Shown: in pieces, positions 18,712 to 28,168 of the stretch
Numbering within the stretch: position 1 is the first letter of the stretch
Layout of the letters: each line of letters begins with the position of its first letter
NCBI RefSeq assembly: GCF_937863155.1
Contig: NZ_CALMFB010000070.1
Span: forward strand, 1 to 64,000
DNA length: 64,000 nucleotides
Direction of reading: 5' to 3'
From: an uncultured Brevundimonas sp.
GTDB lineage: Bacteria; Pseudomonadota; Alphaproteobacteria; Caulobacterales; Caulobacteraceae
Program-made: the position numbers and the translations under genes
The notes under the pieces: model-generated
What the model saw: the letters and a program-made list of their open reading frames with translations, nothing else
The model's database searches: none
What the model was told of the DNA's origin: nothing

Positions 18712-19172
18712 GAATCGCACTGGACACCAACGTCCTGGCCTATGCGGCCGGCATCGATGACGCCCGCCGGCGCGACCGGGCGCTGGGAATGCTTGAGACC
18801 CTGTCCGGCGCGGCGCTGGTCCTGCCGCAACAGGTGGCGGGCGAGCTTTACAATGTCCTGCGCCGCAAGGGGGCGCATCCGGCGCCGGTCGCCGCCCAGG
18901 TCGTGCGGAGTTGGGCCACGGCGCTGGAGCTTGCGCCCAGCACGACCACGGATTTCGGTGACGCCCTGATGCTGGCGGAAACCAGCGGCTTGCAGATATG
19001 GGACGCCATGATCCTGGCCACGGCCGCTTCGGCGGGGTGTGCGCTGTTGTTGTCCGAAGACTTGCAGGACGGTTTCGTCTATCGCGGAACGACCGTCGCC
19101 AACCCCTTCGCCGAGACGCTGCATCCGCTGCTGGCGTCCGTGCTGGAAACCTCGAGCGGGAGCCCCCGATGA
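18708..19172 (+). CDS. PIN-domain (VapC-like) toxin
   Basis: A 154-residue predicted RNase. The PIN acidic quartet is visible: Asp in IALDTNVLAYA near the N-terminus, Glu in VAGELYNVLRR, Asp in IWDAMILATA and Asp in LLLSEDLQDG. The start is GTG overlapping the antitoxin stop (GTGA), and its own stop overlaps the pgsA start (ATGA at 19169-19172). Pairing of a PIN toxin with a Phd/YefM-type antitoxin is common. RNA targets are unknown. Its coupling to an essential lipid gene downstream is unusual. Confidence 0.88.
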   Translation: MRIALDTNVLAYAAGIDDARRRDRALGMLETLSGAALVLPQQVAGELYNVLRRKGAHPAPVAAQVVRSWATALELAPSTTTDFGDALMLAETSGLQIWDAMILATAASAGCALLLSEDLQDGFVYRGTTVANPFAETLHPLLASVLETSSGSPR

Positions 19173-19798
19173 CCCCCAATCCGCACGCCAATCCCCTGCC
19201 CAACATCCTGACCGGCCTGCGGCTGATCGCGGGGATCGTGATGTTCCTGATCCTGGCGGGCGCGGCGCCGCAGGGGATACCGCTGCTGTCGCAGTATCTG
19301 TCGCCGGACGATCAGTTCCGGCTGGGACGCAACGCCTTCATCATCTTCGTCATCGCCGCCTCGACCGACTGGGTCGATGGCTTCCTGGCGCGGCGGTGGG
19401 GGGCGACCACGCGCTGGGGCGCCATTCTGGACCCGATTGCGGACAAGGTGCTGATTACCGGCGCCATCCTGGGGGTGCTGGCCTGGGGCTCGGTGCCGCA
19501 GGCGGCCATTCCTTGCGGCCTGATCCTGTTCCGCGAATTCGCGGTCTCGGCCCTGCGCGAGACGGTGGCCGGGTCGGTCAAGCTGCCGGTCACCCTGCTG
19601 GCCAAATGGAAGACCACGCTGCAGATGGTGGCCCTGGGCGCGCTGCAACTGGTGCTTTTGTGGGACGGCTTCGGCTTCAGCCTGGACTGGCTGAACGCCT
19701 TTTCGACCTTCGCCTACGGCCTGGTGTGGGTGGCGGCCGTCATCACCGTCTGGACCGGGGTGCAGTATTTCCGCGAGGCCCGGCGCCAGATGGGCTGA
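19169..19798 (+). CDS. pgsA: CDP-diacylglycerol-glycerol-3-phosphate 3-phosphatidyltransferase
   Basis: Integral membrane enzyme making phosphatidylglycerophosphate, the committed step to phosphatidylglycerol and cardiolipin. The 209-residue protein carries the CDP-alcohol phosphatidyltransferase signature: DGFLARRWG, then G seven residues further and the DPIADK aspartates (pattern DG-x2-AR-x8-G-x3-D-x3-D). NPLPNILTGLRL starts the first helix, and four to five membrane helices follow. The ATG overlaps the upstream PIN toxin stop as ATGA, so translation may be coupled to the toxin-antitoxin operon unless an internal promoter exists. Confidence 0.95.
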   Translation: MTPNPHANPLPNILTGLRLIAGIVMFLILAGAAPQGIPLLSQYLSPDDQFRLGRNAFIIFVIAASTDWVDGFLARRWGATTRWGAILDPIADKVLITGAILGVLAWGSVPQAAIPCGLILFREFAVSALRETVAGSVKLPVTLLAKWKTTLQMVALGALQLVLLWDGFGFSLDWLNAFSTFAYGLVWVAAVITVWTGVQYFREARRQMG

Positions 19799-19829
19799 CG
19801 CCGGGAATGCAAGGGGATGAAGCGGGCGG

Positions 19830-21905
19830 TCAGTCGGCCCCCAGCTCCTGCACCAGTCGCTCCATGCCATAGACGTCGCGCAGGGCGGCCGTCACAGCCG
19901 CCGTGGTCACGATCACGCTGCGGTTGACGTCGCGGTCATAGCCATAGGCGTTGCGCTGGCTCATGACGGTGGAGTCGAAATTCGCCCCCAGGATCTCCAT
20001 CCGCTCGGTGATGACGGGCGAACCGGACGAGCCGCCGATGGTGTCGGACGACACCGCCATGTTCAGCACCGTGTCGGGATCGATCCGGTCCTTGGCCGCC
20101 AGCAGGCGCGGCGCGGCCTGGAACGGCGGGGCGCCGGTGGCGCGGCTCCACAGGCCGGCGAAGGTGGTGAAGGCGCCGAACCTCTGGCCCGGCACGTCCG
20201 AACCTTCGATCAGGCCGTAGGAGACCCGCAGGGTGCCGGTGGCGTCGGGATAGACGGTGTCGCCATAGGCGGCGAAGCGGGCGGCGGCCAGGGTTTCGGA
20301 CGCGCGGTCGGTCGGCCCCTGCACCCGCTCGTCCCACTGGGACCGGATCTCGCGCGTCGGCGGCTGGATGGCCAGGACATACTGGATCAGCGGATCGTCC
20401 GACGCCTGGATGGCCTCAAGCCCGCCTTCCCACAGAGCGCGGCGCACCGCCGGATCGGCCAGGCGCGTGCCGGCGACCAGGCGGGCCGACAGGGCTTCCG
20501 GCGATTCGGCGCCCAGCAGGGCCTCGACGCGCGGATCGTCGGCGGTCAGCAGTTCGCGCGTCTTGGACATCCACCATTCCAGCTGCAGCTGGTTCAGGGC
20601 CGGATAGCTGGGCCGGTTGGCGGTCAGGCCGGTCTCGACCGCGCGCAGACGGCTGTCGGCGAACTCGGACAGACGCTCTTCTGAGGGTTTGGCCCGTTCC
20701 TGGGCGCCGCGGACCAGGGTGCGCGCCCAGCCGAACAGGGCCGAGCCGCCGCCGGCCCGTGTCTCCAGCATGTGATAGGCGGGGAACAGTTCGCGATAGT
20801 CGTCCTGGACCGCCGACAGGTCGGCCCAGGGGTCGCCGATGCGCGCAGCCAGGGCCGGATCGGCGGCGACGCGGGCGCGGAAGTCGGCCTCGGCCCGTTC
20901 GCGCTGGCCGATGAAACCGGGATCGATCAGGGCCTTCATCCGGCCCATGCCGCGCTTGAAGGTGTTCTCGACCCCGCCCAACGGATCGAAGGCGATGAAG
21001 GCGTTCTCGTCGCTTTCCTCGGAGAAGCGGATCATGCGGCCGCGCAGTTCGGAGCTGATGATCTGGTCCAGCGGCAGGAAGACGTCGCGGATGCTGGCCA
21101 GCTGGTCCTGGGTCAACAGGCGCTGGGTGGCGCCGGGCGTGCCGACGACGAAGACGGGCGTGCCCTCGACCGGGCGGTCGGCCTTCCAGGTGAAGTGGTT
21201 GGGCGTCACCGCCGGGCGGCCGTCCTCATAGACGCGCACGAAGGCCGCATCGATGGAGAAGCGCGGGAAGCTGAAATTGTACGGATCGCCGCCGAAGGCC
21301 GCCGCCGCATTCTCGGGCGCGAAGGCCAGGCGCACGTCGGAATAGCGTTTGTAGGTATAGAGTTTGAACTGGCCGCCACGATACAGGGTCACCACCTGGC
21401 AGCGTTTGCCGCGATCGTCGCCGCAGGCCTCGCGCTCGATGCGGCCCGCCTCAGCGTCGCGGGCCTGGGTGAAGGCCAGGCCGGTCTGGCCCTGACCCGC
21501 GCCCTGCATCCGCGCCGTCACATCGTCGATGCCGGTCAGCACCTCGACCGAGGCGCCGGGGCATTGCAGCTCTTCCTCGCGGGTGCGGGGGGTGAAGCCG
21601 GTCTCGGTATAGTTGGTCGCCTGGGTCGACAGATTGGCGACGCAGCTTTCGACGCAGTGGTTGTTGGTCAGCACCAGCCCCTGGCCCGAGACGAAGCCGG
21701 CCGAACAACCGCCGAACTTGGCCGCGCTCAGCTGCACCCGATCCAGGAAGCCCTGGTTGATATTGGTCCCCAGCATCTGGTTGGCGCGGGCGATGGGGAA
21801 GTTGTCCAGCGTCCACATGCCTTCTTCGGCGCGGGCCTGGCCGGCGGCCATGGCCGCGGCCACGGTGGCCGAGACGGCAGCCAGGATCAGGGTGTTGTGA
21901 CGCAT
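19830..21905 (-). CDS. S46-family dipeptidyl-peptidase (copy 1)
   Basis: A 691-residue secreted serine exopeptidase with a signal peptide ending ARAEEGMW, the usual start of mature S46 enzymes. Catalytic residues are recognisable: His83 in LTNNHCV, and Ser627 in GGSSGSPV. The aspartate should lie in the FSIDAAFVRVYEDG/FGGDPYNFSFPR region. S46 enzymes release dipeptides from peptide N-termini in the periplasm. The residue 18 after the catalytic Ser, which sets P1 preference in characterised DPP7 (Gly) and DPP11 (Arg), is Ser645 here (FDST), so specificity is open. It follows a paralogue on the same strand after 87 nt. Confidence 0.92.
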   Translation of the reverse strand: MRHNTLILAAVSATVAAAMAAGQARAEEGMWTLDNFPIARANQMLGTNINQGFLDRVQLSAAKFGGCSAGFVSGQGLVLTNNHCVESCVANLSTQATNYTETGFTPRTREEELQCPGASVEVLTGIDDVTARMQGAGQGQTGLAFTQARDAEAGRIEREACGDDRGKRCQVVTLYRGGQFKLYTYKRYSDVRLAFAPENAAAAFGGDPYNFSFPRFSIDAAFVRVYEDGRPAVTPNHFTWKADRPVEGTPVFVVGTPGATQRLLTQDQLASIRDVFLPLDQIISSELRGRMIRFSEESDENAFIAFDPLGGVENTFKRGMGRMKALIDPGFIGQRERAEADFRARVAADPALAARIGDPWADLSAVQDDYRELFPAYHMLETRAGGGSALFGWARTLVRGAQERAKPSEERLSEFADSRLRAVETGLTANRPSYPALNQLQLEWWMSKTRELLTADDPRVEALLGAESPEALSARLVAGTRLADPAVRRALWEGGLEAIQASDDPLIQYVLAIQPPTREIRSQWDERVQGPTDRASETLAAARFAAYGDTVYPDATGTLRVSYGLIEGSDVPGQRFGAFTTFAGLWSRATGAPPFQAAPRLLAAKDRIDPDTVLNMAVSSDTIGGSSGSPVITERMEILGANFDSTVMSQRNAYGYDRDVNRSVIVTTAAVTAALRDVYGMERLVQELGAD

Positions 21906-21992
21906 GGGAACGCTCTCCGAACAGACGGCGGGGGTATGATCTTGCGGGCCGCAACCTGCCCCCGTCGCGCCCGGCGGGTCAACCGCTCGGGT

Positions 21993-24065
21993 TCAGCGCT
22001 GACCCAGTTCCTTCAGCAGATCTGTGCGGCCATAGACGCGGCGCAGGGCCTCGGTCATCACCGTGGTGGTCAGGCTGACGGTCCGGTTGCGGGCGCCGTC
22101 ATAGGCGAAGGCGCCGGCGATGGCGTGACGATTGCCGTCGAAGGCCACCCCGACCAGCTGACCGCGCGAATCCACGACCGGAGAGCCGGAGTTGCCGCCG
22201 GTGATGTCATTGGTGCTGACGAAGACGAAGGGCGTGTCCGGCGACAGCGCCTCCCGGGCCTGGACCCAGCTGTCGGGCAGACGGAACGGATCGGCGCCGG
22301 TGGCCCGGTCATACAGGCCCGCGACATCGGTGAAGGCGGGCACGTCGCGCCGACGCTCGGTCCATCCCTGCACCCGCCCCCAGGACAGACGCAGGGTGAA
22401 GGTGGCGTCGGGATAGATGTCGTCGCCATGCACGGCGAAACGGGCGCGGGCGATGCGCTCCTGGGCCGGCACGGTCGGCGCCTCGACCGCCAGCTCCCAT
22501 TGGGCGCGCGCCAGCTGGGCGGGCATGTCATTGGCCAGGACGAAGGCGATCATCGGATCGCCCGAGGCCGCCAGTTCCTCGGGCGTCATGGCCAGAAGCG
22601 CCGTGCGGGTTTCGGCGTCATACAGGCCTGTTCCCTGCACCAGTCTCTCGGCCAGCGCCTGGGGGCTTTCGTCGCCCAGCAGGGCCTGGACGTTCGGATC
22701 GTCGACGCTCAGGGCTTCGCGCGTCTTCAGCAGCCAATAGGTCAGATAGAGCCGGTCGATATCCGGCTGGAACGCGCGCGGGGCGCCCAGGCGGGCGGCC
22801 AGGCGGGCGCGGTCGCGGTCGCTGTAGCCGGGGCGGCGTTCGGCCTCGGGCTTGGCGCCCTCGGTCACCGACCGGACGATGGCGCGGGCATAGGCGTAAA
22901 GCGACGACCCGGCGCCGGCCCCCGCCTCCAGTTGGCGATAGGGGGCGTAAAGATCGCGGGCCGCCGCCTCGGCGCGGGCGATGACGGCCCAAGGGTCTTC
23001 GGCGTCCGGCCCGTCTTCGACGCCCGCCAGAGCGCCCGCCTGGCGCAGGGCGGCCTCTTCGTCGCGTCGGGTCGCGATCAGGGCGCCGTCCAGCAGGGCG
23101 TCCAGCTGGCCGCGATAGACCTTGTAGTTGTTTTCGACCCCCGCCAGCGGACCCGCGACGGCGGCGGCCTGGTCGGGATCGGCCTCGGCATACTGCAACA
23201 GGCGGCCCCGCGCCTCGGACAGATGGTTGGTCAGGGTCGGCAGCACCTGATCGCGCATCCGTTCCAGCTGGGCCGCCGTCAGCTGGCGCTGGGTCCAGGC
23301 GGGACTGCCGGCGACGAAGACCGGCTGGCCTTCGCGCGGGCCGCGCGGATTCCACGCCAGACGATCGGGCGTCACGGCCGGACGGCCGTCCTCGTACAGA
23401 CGCAGGAAGGCGAAATCGAGCGCATAGCGGGGGAAGTTGAAATTGTCCGGGTCGCCCCCGAAACCCGACACCGACGGCTCGGGCGTGAACACCAGACGCA
23501 CATCGCGATAGACGCGATACCGGTAAAGCACATAACGGCCGCCATGGTGGAAGCGCACCACTTGGCAGAAATGGCGTTCGTCGCCGGCGCACGCCTGTTC
23601 GATCATCGTCTGCTCGACCCGGCGCCGGGCGTTCAGCCGTTCGGCCCCGACCAGGTCGCGCCCGGCCGCCTGGATCGCCTCGGTGACATCGCGCGTCTCC
23701 ACCAGGATGTCGGCCCTCTGACCAGGACAGACCGCCTCCTCTTCGCGCGTGGCCTCGGTGAAGCCGTCGGCGTGTTCGATTTCGCCGGCGTCGGCTAGGT
23801 TCTGAAGACAGTCCGCCACGCAGTGGGCGTTGGTCAGCACCAGCCCCTGGCCCGACACCACCGAACCCGAACAGCCGTTCAGACGCACCGCCGCCGCCCG
23901 CAGCCCGTCCAGCCACGCCTGATCCAGCGCCAGACCATAGTCGGCGTTGATCCGGCCCAAGGGCGCCTGTTCGAACGGCCACATCCCCTCTTCGGCGCGC
24001 GCGGCGACGCCCGGCAGCAGGATCGCCGCGGCAAGCAGCCGGCCTAATAAGGGTCGCAGGGTCAT
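21993..24065 (-). CDS. S46-family dipeptidyl-peptidase (copy 2)
   Basis: A 690-residue secreted peptidase with a signal peptide (MTLRPLLGRLLAAAILLPGV to ARAEEGMW). Catalytic His81 is in LTNAHCV and Ser626 in GGNSGSPV; YALDFAFLRLYEDGRPAVTP carries the likely aspartate region. Eighteen residues after the serine is Gly644 in FDGN, as in DPP7-type enzymes that accept hydrophobic or broad P1 residues. Overall it is collinear with the downstream copy, so the pair is a tandem duplication that has diverged. It is the first of the two genes on the minus strand. Confidence 0.92.
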   Translation of the reverse strand: MTLRPLLGRLLAAAILLPGVAARAEEGMWPFEQAPLGRINADYGLALDQAWLDGLRAAAVRLNGCSGSVVSGQGLVLTNAHCVADCLQNLADAGEIEHADGFTEATREEEAVCPGQRADILVETRDVTEAIQAAGRDLVGAERLNARRRVEQTMIEQACAGDERHFCQVVRFHHGGRYVLYRYRVYRDVRLVFTPEPSVSGFGGDPDNFNFPRYALDFAFLRLYEDGRPAVTPDRLAWNPRGPREGQPVFVAGSPAWTQRQLTAAQLERMRDQVLPTLTNHLSEARGRLLQYAEADPDQAAAVAGPLAGVENNYKVYRGQLDALLDGALIATRRDEEAALRQAGALAGVEDGPDAEDPWAVIARAEAAARDLYAPYRQLEAGAGAGSSLYAYARAIVRSVTEGAKPEAERRPGYSDRDRARLAARLGAPRAFQPDIDRLYLTYWLLKTREALSVDDPNVQALLGDESPQALAERLVQGTGLYDAETRTALLAMTPEELAASGDPMIAFVLANDMPAQLARAQWELAVEAPTVPAQERIARARFAVHGDDIYPDATFTLRLSWGRVQGWTERRRDVPAFTDVAGLYDRATGADPFRLPDSWVQAREALSPDTPFVFVSTNDITGGNSGSPVVDSRGQLVGVAFDGNRHAIAGAFAYDGARNRTVSLTTTVMTEALRRVYGRTDLLKELGQR

Positions 24066-24162
24066 TCAGGCATCCAACGCCGGACCGCGGCCGGTCCGTC
24101 GCCGGACAGCTAGCGGCCCGGGCGCCGCGCCGTCCAGCCCGATACGCCCGTCCAAGGATTGC

Positions 24163-24189
24163 AAATCGGTAATCGACTTACCCCGATTT
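24163..24189. promoter_or_regulatory. Nested inverted repeat upstream of the ABC exporter operon
   Basis: Outer arms AAATCGG (24163-24169) and CCGATTT (24183-24189) enclose inner arms GGTAA and TTACC. It reads as one long dyad interrupted by two extra C residues on the right. It lies about 70 nt upstream of the permease start in an otherwise empty 190-nt gap, AT-rich against its surroundings, and is a plausible operator. The regulator is unknown. Confidence 0.4.
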
Positions 24190-24255
24190 AACTTGGCCGA
24201 AAACGTCGTGGCGGTCAGATAACGCTCCATCTTCTCCGCCTGAGCGCCCCTGTCC

Positions 24256-25424
24256 ATGTCCCTGGCCCTGTCCACCCTGCTGTTTGAATGGCGGCGCTAT
24301 ATGGCGGCCGTGATGGCGCTGGCCCTCTCGGGCCTGCTGGTGCTGGCCATGACCGGCGTCTTCATCGGCATCGGCAAGGGCTTCACCGCCACCATCGAAC
24401 GCTCGGGCGCCGACGTCATGGTGATGCAGCCCGGCGCCAAGAGTCTGATGGGCGGGCCGTCGGGCGTGCCGCGGCGCTTCATCCCCCTGGTCTATAACCA
24501 CCCCGAAGTGGTCGAGGTTCAGCCCCTAGACGGCGCCGGCGGCAGCTTCCAGTCGGTCAAGAACGTGGATCCGACCATGAGCCAGGCCGACCGCGCGCGT
24601 CAGGGCGCCCCGCGCCAGCAGTATGTGCAGTCGATGGTCATCGACACCACGCCCGGATCGGTCACCATCCCCACCGACTATTCGCCCGAACTGGTCGAGG
24701 CGCTGCGCCAGCCCTATACGGTCGCGGTCGACGAGACGGCCCTGCCCAAACTGGGCGTCAAGCTGGGCGACCGGGCGCTGTACAACGGCCAGACCGTGAC
24801 CGTGGTCGGCGTGACCCGCGGCTATCCCAACATGATGCAGTCGACCGTCATCATGTCGCGCGACACCCTGCGCATGCTGGGTCAGGCCGACACCGGCCCG
24901 CGCGTCGGCCCGCTGATGGTCAAGTTGAAGGATCCCGCCCGCGCCGAGATCGTGGCGGCCCAGCTGAACGCCATGGGCAACGGCCAATGGAAGGCCTGGA
25001 CCCGCCAGGGCCTGGCCGACGCCAACGCCAGCGCCATGTTCGAAGAAGGCATCCTGGTCATCATCATCGGCGGCTGCGTGGTTCTGGGCACCATCATCGG
25101 CGTGGCCATCACCTGGCAGACGCTGCGCGGCGCCATCATGGCCAACATCAAGGAGTTCGCGTCCCTGCGGGCCCTCGGCGTCGGCATGGGATCGCTGAAC
25201 CGCATCGTGCTGGAGCTGAGCTTCTGGGTCGGGGTGGTCGGCGTGGGCGCGGCCATCCTGCTGACCTGGCTGGTGTCGCTGCTGGCCATGGCCAATGCGG
25301 TCATCATCGCCCTGCCCCTCAGCCTGCTGATCGTGGTGGGCGGCGGCCTGATCGTCATCGCCATGATGTCGGGCCTGCTGTCGATGGGCGTCCTGAAAAA
25401 CAGCCAACCTGCGGACCTGCTGCG

Positions 25425-25428
<4 letters not shown>
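24256..25428 (+). CDS. ABC transporter permease, FtsX/MacB/DevC type
   Basis: A 390-residue inner-membrane protein. One N-terminal helix (MAAVMALALSGLLVLAMTGV) is followed by a long periplasmic domain and three C-terminal helices (near residues 270-290, 315-340 and 350-375), the MacB/FtsX topology. Conserved features include GADVMVMQPGAKS and the IKEFASLRALGVG coupling segment before the third helix. The ATPase and adaptor genes follow directly. The set resembles DevBCA-like exporters that move lipids, glycolipids or drugs to the cell surface; the cargo is unknown. The stop overlaps the ATPase start as ATGA. Confidence 0.9.
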
Positions 25429-26177
<749 letters not shown>

Positions 26178-26197
26178 TACGCCCTTAGGATTCCGCC

Positions 26198-27214
26198 ATG
26201 CCCGCCTTTCTGAAGAACAAATGGACCTGGATCGGCCTGGGGCTGATCATCGTCCTGCTGGTCGGCTTCCAGGTCGTCCAGGGCCAGAACGCCGCCAAGA
26301 AAAAAGAGGCCGAAAAGGCCGCCGCCGCCAAGGTCGAAAGCCCCTATGCGGCCGTGGCCAACGGCAAGACCGACGTCGAGGGCGGCATCATCCAGATCGC
26401 GGCCAGACGCGGCGGCGTGGTGCGCGAAGTGCTGGTGCAGGAAGGCGACCGCGTCGTCGCCGGCCAGATCCTGGCCCGCCAGGAAGACGATGAGCCGCGC
26501 CTGGCCCTGCAACGCGCCAGCGCCGAGGTGGCCCAGGCCGAAAGCCAGCTGTCGGCCATCCGCGTCGACATCAACACCGCCCAGCGCGAGCTGGAGCGCC
26601 TGCAACGGCTGGTGGATTCCAACTTCGTCGCCGCCCAGCGCATCGACCAGGCCCGCGACGCCGTGGCCACGGCCCAGGCCCGGCTGGCGTCCCAGCAGGC
26701 CAGCGTCCAGACCGCCCGCGCCCGCCAGAACGAGGCGGCCTACAATCTGGAGCTGACGGTCATCCGCGCGCCCATGAGCGGCCGGATCGTGCGCCGCTAC
26801 GCCAACCCCGGCGCCGGCGCCTCGACCCTGAACGTCTCGACCATGTTCGACCTGGAGCCGGACGCCCCGCGCATCGTCCGCGCCGAGATCGTGGAAAGCG
26901 ACATCCCCAACATCAACGTCGGCCAGGCGGTCGAGATCCAGCCCGAAGGCGACCCCAGCAAGGTCTATGTCGGCGCCGTCCTGCGCCGCGCGGCGGTGTT
27001 CGGCGCCCGCAAGCTGGCTTCTGACGACCCCAGCCAGCGCTCTGACGAGCGGGTGGTCGAGGTGGTGGTTTCCGCCGGCGACGCGCCGCTGCTGATCGGT
27101 CAGCGGGTGCTGGTGAAATTCATGAAGCCGGGCAAGGCGGCGGGCGCCCCGCGCACCACCAGCCCCGGCGTCGGCCCCGACCGCGCCATGCAGACCCCGC
27201 CGACGCGCAACTAG
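26198..27214 (+). CDS. HlyD/RND-type periplasmic adaptor of the ABC exporter
   Basis: A 338-residue membrane-fusion protein. It has an N-terminal anchor helix (WIGLGLIIVLLVGFQVV), then a lipoyl-like half (RRGGVVREVLVQEGDRVVAG), a long coiled-coil hairpin from about residue 95 to 180 (heptads through SAEVAQAESQL and LQRLVDSNFVAAQRID), the second lipoyl half (LTVIRAPMSGRIVRRYANPG) and beta-barrel domains. It probably bridges the permease to an outer-membrane channel such as TolC, which is not encoded here. It is the last gene of the operon, 20 nt after the ATPase. Confidence 0.92.
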   Translation: MPAFLKNKWTWIGLGLIIVLLVGFQVVQGQNAAKKKEAEKAAAAKVESPYAAVANGKTDVEGGIIQIAARRGGVVREVLVQEGDRVVAGQILARQEDDEPRLALQRASAEVAQAESQLSAIRVDINTAQRELERLQRLVDSNFVAAQRIDQARDAVATAQARLASQQASVQTARARQNEAAYNLELTVIRAPMSGRIVRRYANPGAGASTLNVSTMFDLEPDAPRIVRAEIVESDIPNINVGQAVEIQPEGDPSKVYVGAVLRRAAVFGARKLASDDPSQRSDERVVEVVVSAGDAPLLIGQRVLVKFMKPGKAAGAPRTTSPGVGPDRAMQTPPTRN

Positions 27215-27226
27215 AGCGAAATCGGT

Positions 27227-28114
27227 CTAGGTCTGTAACGGAACGCGGGCGGCGGTCGCCGCCGCCTGCGCCTTCAGCCAGAGACCCACCGTCCGCACCG
27301 GATGCGCCGGTTGGTCGCTCATGCTCACCGCCGCCAGACCGCCACCGTCGGCGACGAAGCCGAACGGCGCGGCCAGTTCGCCCTTCTCCACGGCGTCCGA
27401 CACCAGGATCCACGGCAGGACGGCGACGCCCAGACCTGTCACGGCCGCGTCCAGCACATAGTGCAGATGCGACAGGGTTCGCTCCCCTCGCCCCGGGACG
27501 CTGCGGCCGGATAGGGCCTCCCAGTCGCGCCATCCCCGCAGGTGGCTGGACGTCGAAAGACGCGGCAGTTCGTCCATTCTGTCTTGCTGGTCGGGACGGA
27601 CGACCAGGCCGATATGGTTGGGGGCCAGTTGCTGGACGCCCGCTTGATCCATCTGCGGCCTGTCCAGGAAGCGCACCACCAGATCGGCCTCGCGCTGACG
27701 CATGGCCGTCACCGGCAGGTCCCGCAGATGCAGGGTCAGGTCCGAGTGGCGCCGTTCAAAATCCCCCAGGCGTGGGATCAGCCATTTGACCGCCAGGCTG
27801 GCGTGCACCGCCACGGTCGCCTCTGGATCGACGCGCACCGATCGCACCGCGCCGGCCAGGGTGTCCAGACCGGCCGTCAGCCCCTCCAGAAGACGCCGCC
27901 CCTCCGGCGTAAGCGTCAGGGCGTGACGCGGCCCATCGAACAGGCGCACGCCCAGCGCGACCGACAACGCCTGGACCTGCCGGCTGACCGCGCTCGGCGT
28001 CACCCCCAGTTCGACCGATGCCCGCGTGGCCGACCCCAACCGCCCCATCGCTTCGAAGGCGCGCAGGCCGTTCAGAGACGGCAGCCGCCGTCCGATTGTG
28101 AGTTTTTCGCACAT
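27227..28114 (-). CDS. LysR-family transcriptional regulator (GcvA-like)
   Basis: A 295-residue regulator. The winged helix-turn-helix covers residues ~10-70 (SLNGLRAFEAMGRLGSATRA and VTPSAVSRQVQALSVALGVR), followed by the effector-binding domain with LAVKWLIPRLGDFERRHSDL, wording typical of the GcvA branch. It is divergent from an MFS transporter gene across a 54-nt gap, so the transporter is its likely target, with an inducer that the transporter may carry. The minus-strand ATG at 28114 gives a standard N-terminus. Confidence 0.92.
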   Translation of the reverse strand: MCEKLTIGRRLPSLNGLRAFEAMGRLGSATRASVELGVTPSAVSRQVQALSVALGVRLFDGPRHALTLTPEGRRLLEGLTAGLDTLAGAVRSVRVDPEATVAVHASLAVKWLIPRLGDFERRHSDLTLHLRDLPVTAMRQREADLVVRFLDRPQMDQAGVQQLAPNHIGLVVRPDQQDRMDELPRLSTSSHLRGWRDWEALSGRSVPGRGERTLSHLHYVLDAAVTGLGVAVLPWILVSDAVEKGELAAPFGFVADGGGLAAVSMSDQPAHPVRTVGLWLKAQAAATAARVPLQT

Positions 28115-28168
28115 GGCCCCTCGGATATGTTGCTTTGAATCCGGCGGCAATGCGCGGAAGAGCCGGAG

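Noticed and set aside
20772..23798. A 1008-codon open frame on the plus strand opposite the two S46 peptidase genes
   Set aside because: It is low-complexity in composition, has no recognisable domains, and spans the gap between two certain genes on the other strand. Long antisense frames are expected at this GC content.
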